Assembly: GCA_031277445.1 (NCBI GenBank)
Contig: JAITMH010000151.1
Coordinates: 1-8,233 of the forward strand
From: Burkholderiales bacterium
GTDB taxonomy: Bacteria; Pseudomonadota; Gammaproteobacteria; Burkholderiales; Casimicrobiaceae
DNA: 8,233 nt
Direction of reading: 5' to 3'
Shown here one piece after another: positions 6,432 through 8,233 of the stretch. Position numbers and translations under genes: made by a program. The first letter of the stretch is position 1. Each line of letters opens with the position of its first letter. Under the pieces are notes generated by a model, which saw nothing but the letters and a program-made list of their open reading frames with translations, searched no databases and had not been told where the DNA came from.

Positions 6432-7442
6432 ATGCAACTGAGCGAACACCGCATTGCGGTCATTATCCCCTGTTATAAAGTAACTCGCCACATTTTGGAA
6501 GTGCTTGAGGTCATCGACAGCCATGTCTGGCGTATTTATGCGGTTGATGATGCGTGTCCTGAAAAAAGCGGGGCGCTTATTGAGGCGCAATGTCGTGACC
6601 CGCGAGTTAAAGTGCTTTATCACGAGTACAACAAAGGCGTTGGCGGTGCCGTTATCAGCGGCTATCGTGCCGCGATTTCCGATGGTGCGACGGTACTCGT
6701 CAAGATGGATGGAGACGGTCAAATGTCACCGGCACTGTTGCCGGATTTCGTGATGCCGATCCTGACGGGCACCGCAGATTACACGAAAGGTAACCGTTTC
6801 TACGATCTTGCCAAAATCAAGCAAATGCCGCGAGGCCGGATTTTTGGGAATGCAATGTTGTCGCTGCTTGCGAAACTGTCAACCGGCTATTGGGACTTGT
6901 TCGACCCGACCAACGGGTACACAGCCATTCATGCTGAAGTTGCGCGCCGCCTTCCATTGGAACGTATCAGTGAGCGGTATTTTTTCGAGAGCGATATGTT
7001 GTTTCGGTTGGGAACGTTTCGTGCGGTGGTGGTTGACGTGCCGATGGACGCTTGCTACGGTGACGAGGTGAGCAACCTCAGAGTCAGGGACGTATTCTTG
7101 GAATTTTCTTGGAAATTAACACGTAATTTTTTCAAGCGTATTTTCTATAACTACTTTTTGCGCGACGTGTCACTGGCCTCTCTGGAATTGCTGCTTGGGG
7201 TGATCCTTGTTGTATTCGGTGGAGTTTACGGCGTGTGTCATTGGACGCATTCGGCAGCGCTGGGTGTGACGACGCCCGCTGGAACGGTTATTGTGGCAGC
7301 GGTGTCATTACTGGTCGGGCTGCAATTGCTGTTGGCGTTTTTAGGCTACGACATCGCCAACGTTCCGCGACGACCATTGCATCACTTTTTTACGGCGGGC
7401 GTGAAATGGCGGAGCGTCAAGAACAATGATAACATCATTTAA
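6432..7442 (+). CDS. GT2 polyprenol-phosphate-type glycosyltransferase with two C-terminal membrane helices
   Basis: A 336-aa inverting GT-A fold enzyme of family GT2, of the dolichol-phosphate mannosyltransferase/GtrB/ArnC type. It probably transfers a sugar from a nucleotide donor to undecaprenyl phosphate at the cytoplasmic face. Visible: IAVIIPCYKV (8-17) opening strand, acidic VDDACPE (38-44), NKGVGGAVISGY (67-78), the metal-binding DGDGQM (93-98, DxD), DPTNGYTA (158-165) and FFESDML (184-190). A basic amphipathic stretch (228-243) precedes two hydrophobic helices near 249-268 and 283-305. The ATG at 6432 starts the conserved fold with no spare N-terminus, but the 14 nt before it lack a proper Shine-Dalgarno. 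The 3' end overlaps the next gene by 17 nt, indicating translational coupling. The sugar cannot be predicted. Codons look more A/T-rich than in the leftward genes. Confidence 0.92.
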   Translation: MQLSEHRIAVIIPCYKVTRHILEVLEVIDSHVWRIYAVDDACPEKSGALIEAQCRDPRVKVLYHEYNKGVGGAVISGYRAAISDGATVLVKMDGDGQMSPALLPDFVMPILTGTADYTKGNRFYDLAKIKQMPRGRIFGNAMLSLLAKLSTGYWDLFDPTNGYTAIHAEVARRLPLERISERYFFESDMLFRLGTFRAVVVDVPMDACYGDEVSNLRVRDVFLEFSWKLTRNFFKRIFYNYFLRDVSLASLELLLGVILVVFGGVYGVCHWTHSAALGVTTPAGTVIVAAVSLLVGLQLLLAFLGYDIANVPRRPLHHFFTAGVKWRSVKNNDNII

Positions 7443-8233
7443 GAAGCGTTTTTTATCGCACCTGTCGATCACTTTGTTTTTGTTAAGTGCTGCGTTGTTA
7501 GCAGCAGGGTTTGCAATCGCAGATATCAGAAGCGCCTGGGTGCCAAGGCGCGCGATCGAAATATTTTTTATGGCGTTGATGGTTGGCGTGCCTTGCGCGG
7601 TGCTGGCTTGGTGGCGACATTGGTCGCCGAGCAATCTTTTGCTCCTGCTTTGGGGAACGCTGGCGCTGATTCATCTAGGGCCAGTGGTGGTATTGACCGC
7701 CGGATTATTGAGCGCTGCCGCAGTAGCGCTTGGCTCTTTTTTGACAAACGGATTGGGGCGCTGCCGGTGGGCGCTGTCCTGGCTGATCGGTTTGTTGATG
7801 ATCGGCGGCACTTTGGGCTGGTTGTTGCCTTGGCCAGTTCACTACCGAAGCGTTTACCTCGTTATTTTGATAGTGGCCGTGTTATGTCGTTTTCGCGCTC
7901 TTCTTCGTGCGTGGCACGATACACGGGCGGCTTGGCGGTTGGCTACCCGGCGCGCACCTCATATGGCGTTTGCCGCATTGTTGGTGGCGGGACTGGCGTC
8001 AATGATGCTATGGCTGCCAACACTTCAGTTTGATGATGTGGCTTATCATCTTGGATTGCCCACACAACTTCTGAACGGCCACTATTATCGGTTTGACGTA
8101 TTGTCTCAGATCTGGGCGTTGGCGCCGTGGCTGGGGGACACGCTGCATGCAGTGGTGATGGTGATTACTGGGATGGATGGACGCGGCGTAGTAAACGGCA
8201 CGTGGTTCGTTCTGCTGCTGTACTTTGTGTGGG
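7426..8233 (+). CDS. Polytopic membrane protein, possible GT-C glycosyltransferase, cut by window edge
   Basis: An open frame of 269 codons from ATG 7426 to the right edge with no stop. The protein has a basic N-terminus (MITSFKKRFLSH), then about seven hydrophobic segments near 13-32, 44-62, 71-90, 91-106, 117-134, 143-155 and 181-199. A loop then carries FDDVAYHLGLP (202-212), NGHYYRFDV and APWLGDTLHA, followed by a further hydrophobic stretch at the edge. An acidic pair followed by Y-H-L-x-L-P in a membrane loop recalls GT-C/GT39-like proteins that use lipid-linked sugars, so that is the favoured guess; no family was recognised with certainty. The start overlaps the GT2 gene by 17 nt in another frame, with GGAG upstream at long spacing (about 11 nt). 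Leucine codons include many TTA/TTG and the opening 60 nt are A/T-rich. Co-transcription with the GT2 gene is near certain. Confidence 0.75.
   Translation, partial: MITSFKKRFLSHLSITLFLLSAALLAAGFAIADIRSAWVPRRAIEIFFMALMVGVPCAVLAWWRHWSPSNLLLLLWGTLALIHLGPVVVLTAGLLSAAAVALGSFLTNGLGRCRWALSWLIGLLMIGGTLGWLLPWPVHYRSVYLVILIVAVLCRFRALLRAWHDTRAAWRLATRRAPHMAFAALLVAGLASMMLWLPTLQFDDVAYHLGLPTQLLNGHYYRFDVLSQIWALAPWLGDTLHAVVMVITGMDGRGVVNGTWFVLLLYFVW

Noticed and set aside
7593..8033. Plus-strand open frame (146 codons) near the right edge
   Set aside because: It lies in a different frame inside the 7426 gene, which reads as continuous hydrophobic helices. The alternative frame is R/S/G-rich and has no ribosome binding site.

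Overview
The window looks like chromosomal DNA from a Gram-negative proteobacterium. The gene order dapA-bamC-(MBL hydrolase)-purC, the short E. coli-type PurC (240 aa) and a BAM-complex lipoprotein favour a gammaproteobacterium. A betaproteobacterium is not excluded, and no rRNA or tRNA is present to settle it.

Left half (1-4368, minus strand). Five co-directional genes read from right to left. dapA (lysine/diaminopimelate synthesis) is followed 28 nt later by bamC (outer-membrane assembly lipoprotein). After a 178-nt spacer with hairpin repeats comes a YycJ/WalJ-like metallo-beta-lactamase-fold hydrolase. Next are purC (purine synthesis, with a possible extended -10 promoter of its own) and the N-terminal 183 codons of an AI-2E/PerM-family membrane protein that runs off the left edge. 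These are housekeeping genes. The dapA-bamC-purC linkage is also known from E. coli; the functions are unrelated and are probably tied together only by shared transcription.

Divergent intergenic region (4369-4564). It holds a likely sigma70-type promoter for dapA, a 19-bp direct repeat with a 28-bp period, an inverted third copy of the repeat core, and sequence resembling the dispersed non-coding repeats common in proteobacterial genomes. It also has a weak extended -10 and a good Shine-Dalgarno for the rightward gene.

Right half (4565-8233, plus strand). Three genes: a 594-aa polytopic DUF6311-type membrane protein, a GT2 polyprenol-phosphate-type glycosyltransferase with two C-terminal membrane helices, and the first 269 codons of another polytopic membrane protein. 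The third gene overlaps the GT2 gene by 17 nt and carries an acidic/His loop motif like those of GT-C enzymes. Together they suggest a cell-surface or envelope glycosylation locus: GT2 would charge a lipid carrier with a sugar on the cytoplasmic side, and one or both GT-C-like proteins would use it across the membrane. This is inferred from architecture and neighbourhood; acceptor and sugar cannot be read from the sequence.

I found no rRNA, tRNA, CRISPR array, transposase, phage gene or recognisable defence system. Most of the window is ordinary. The points of interest are a duplicated stretch across the AI-2E start codon, a promoter that leaves almost no leader for the GT2 gene, repeat DNA inside the dapA promoter, and the unusual architecture of the right-edge membrane protein.
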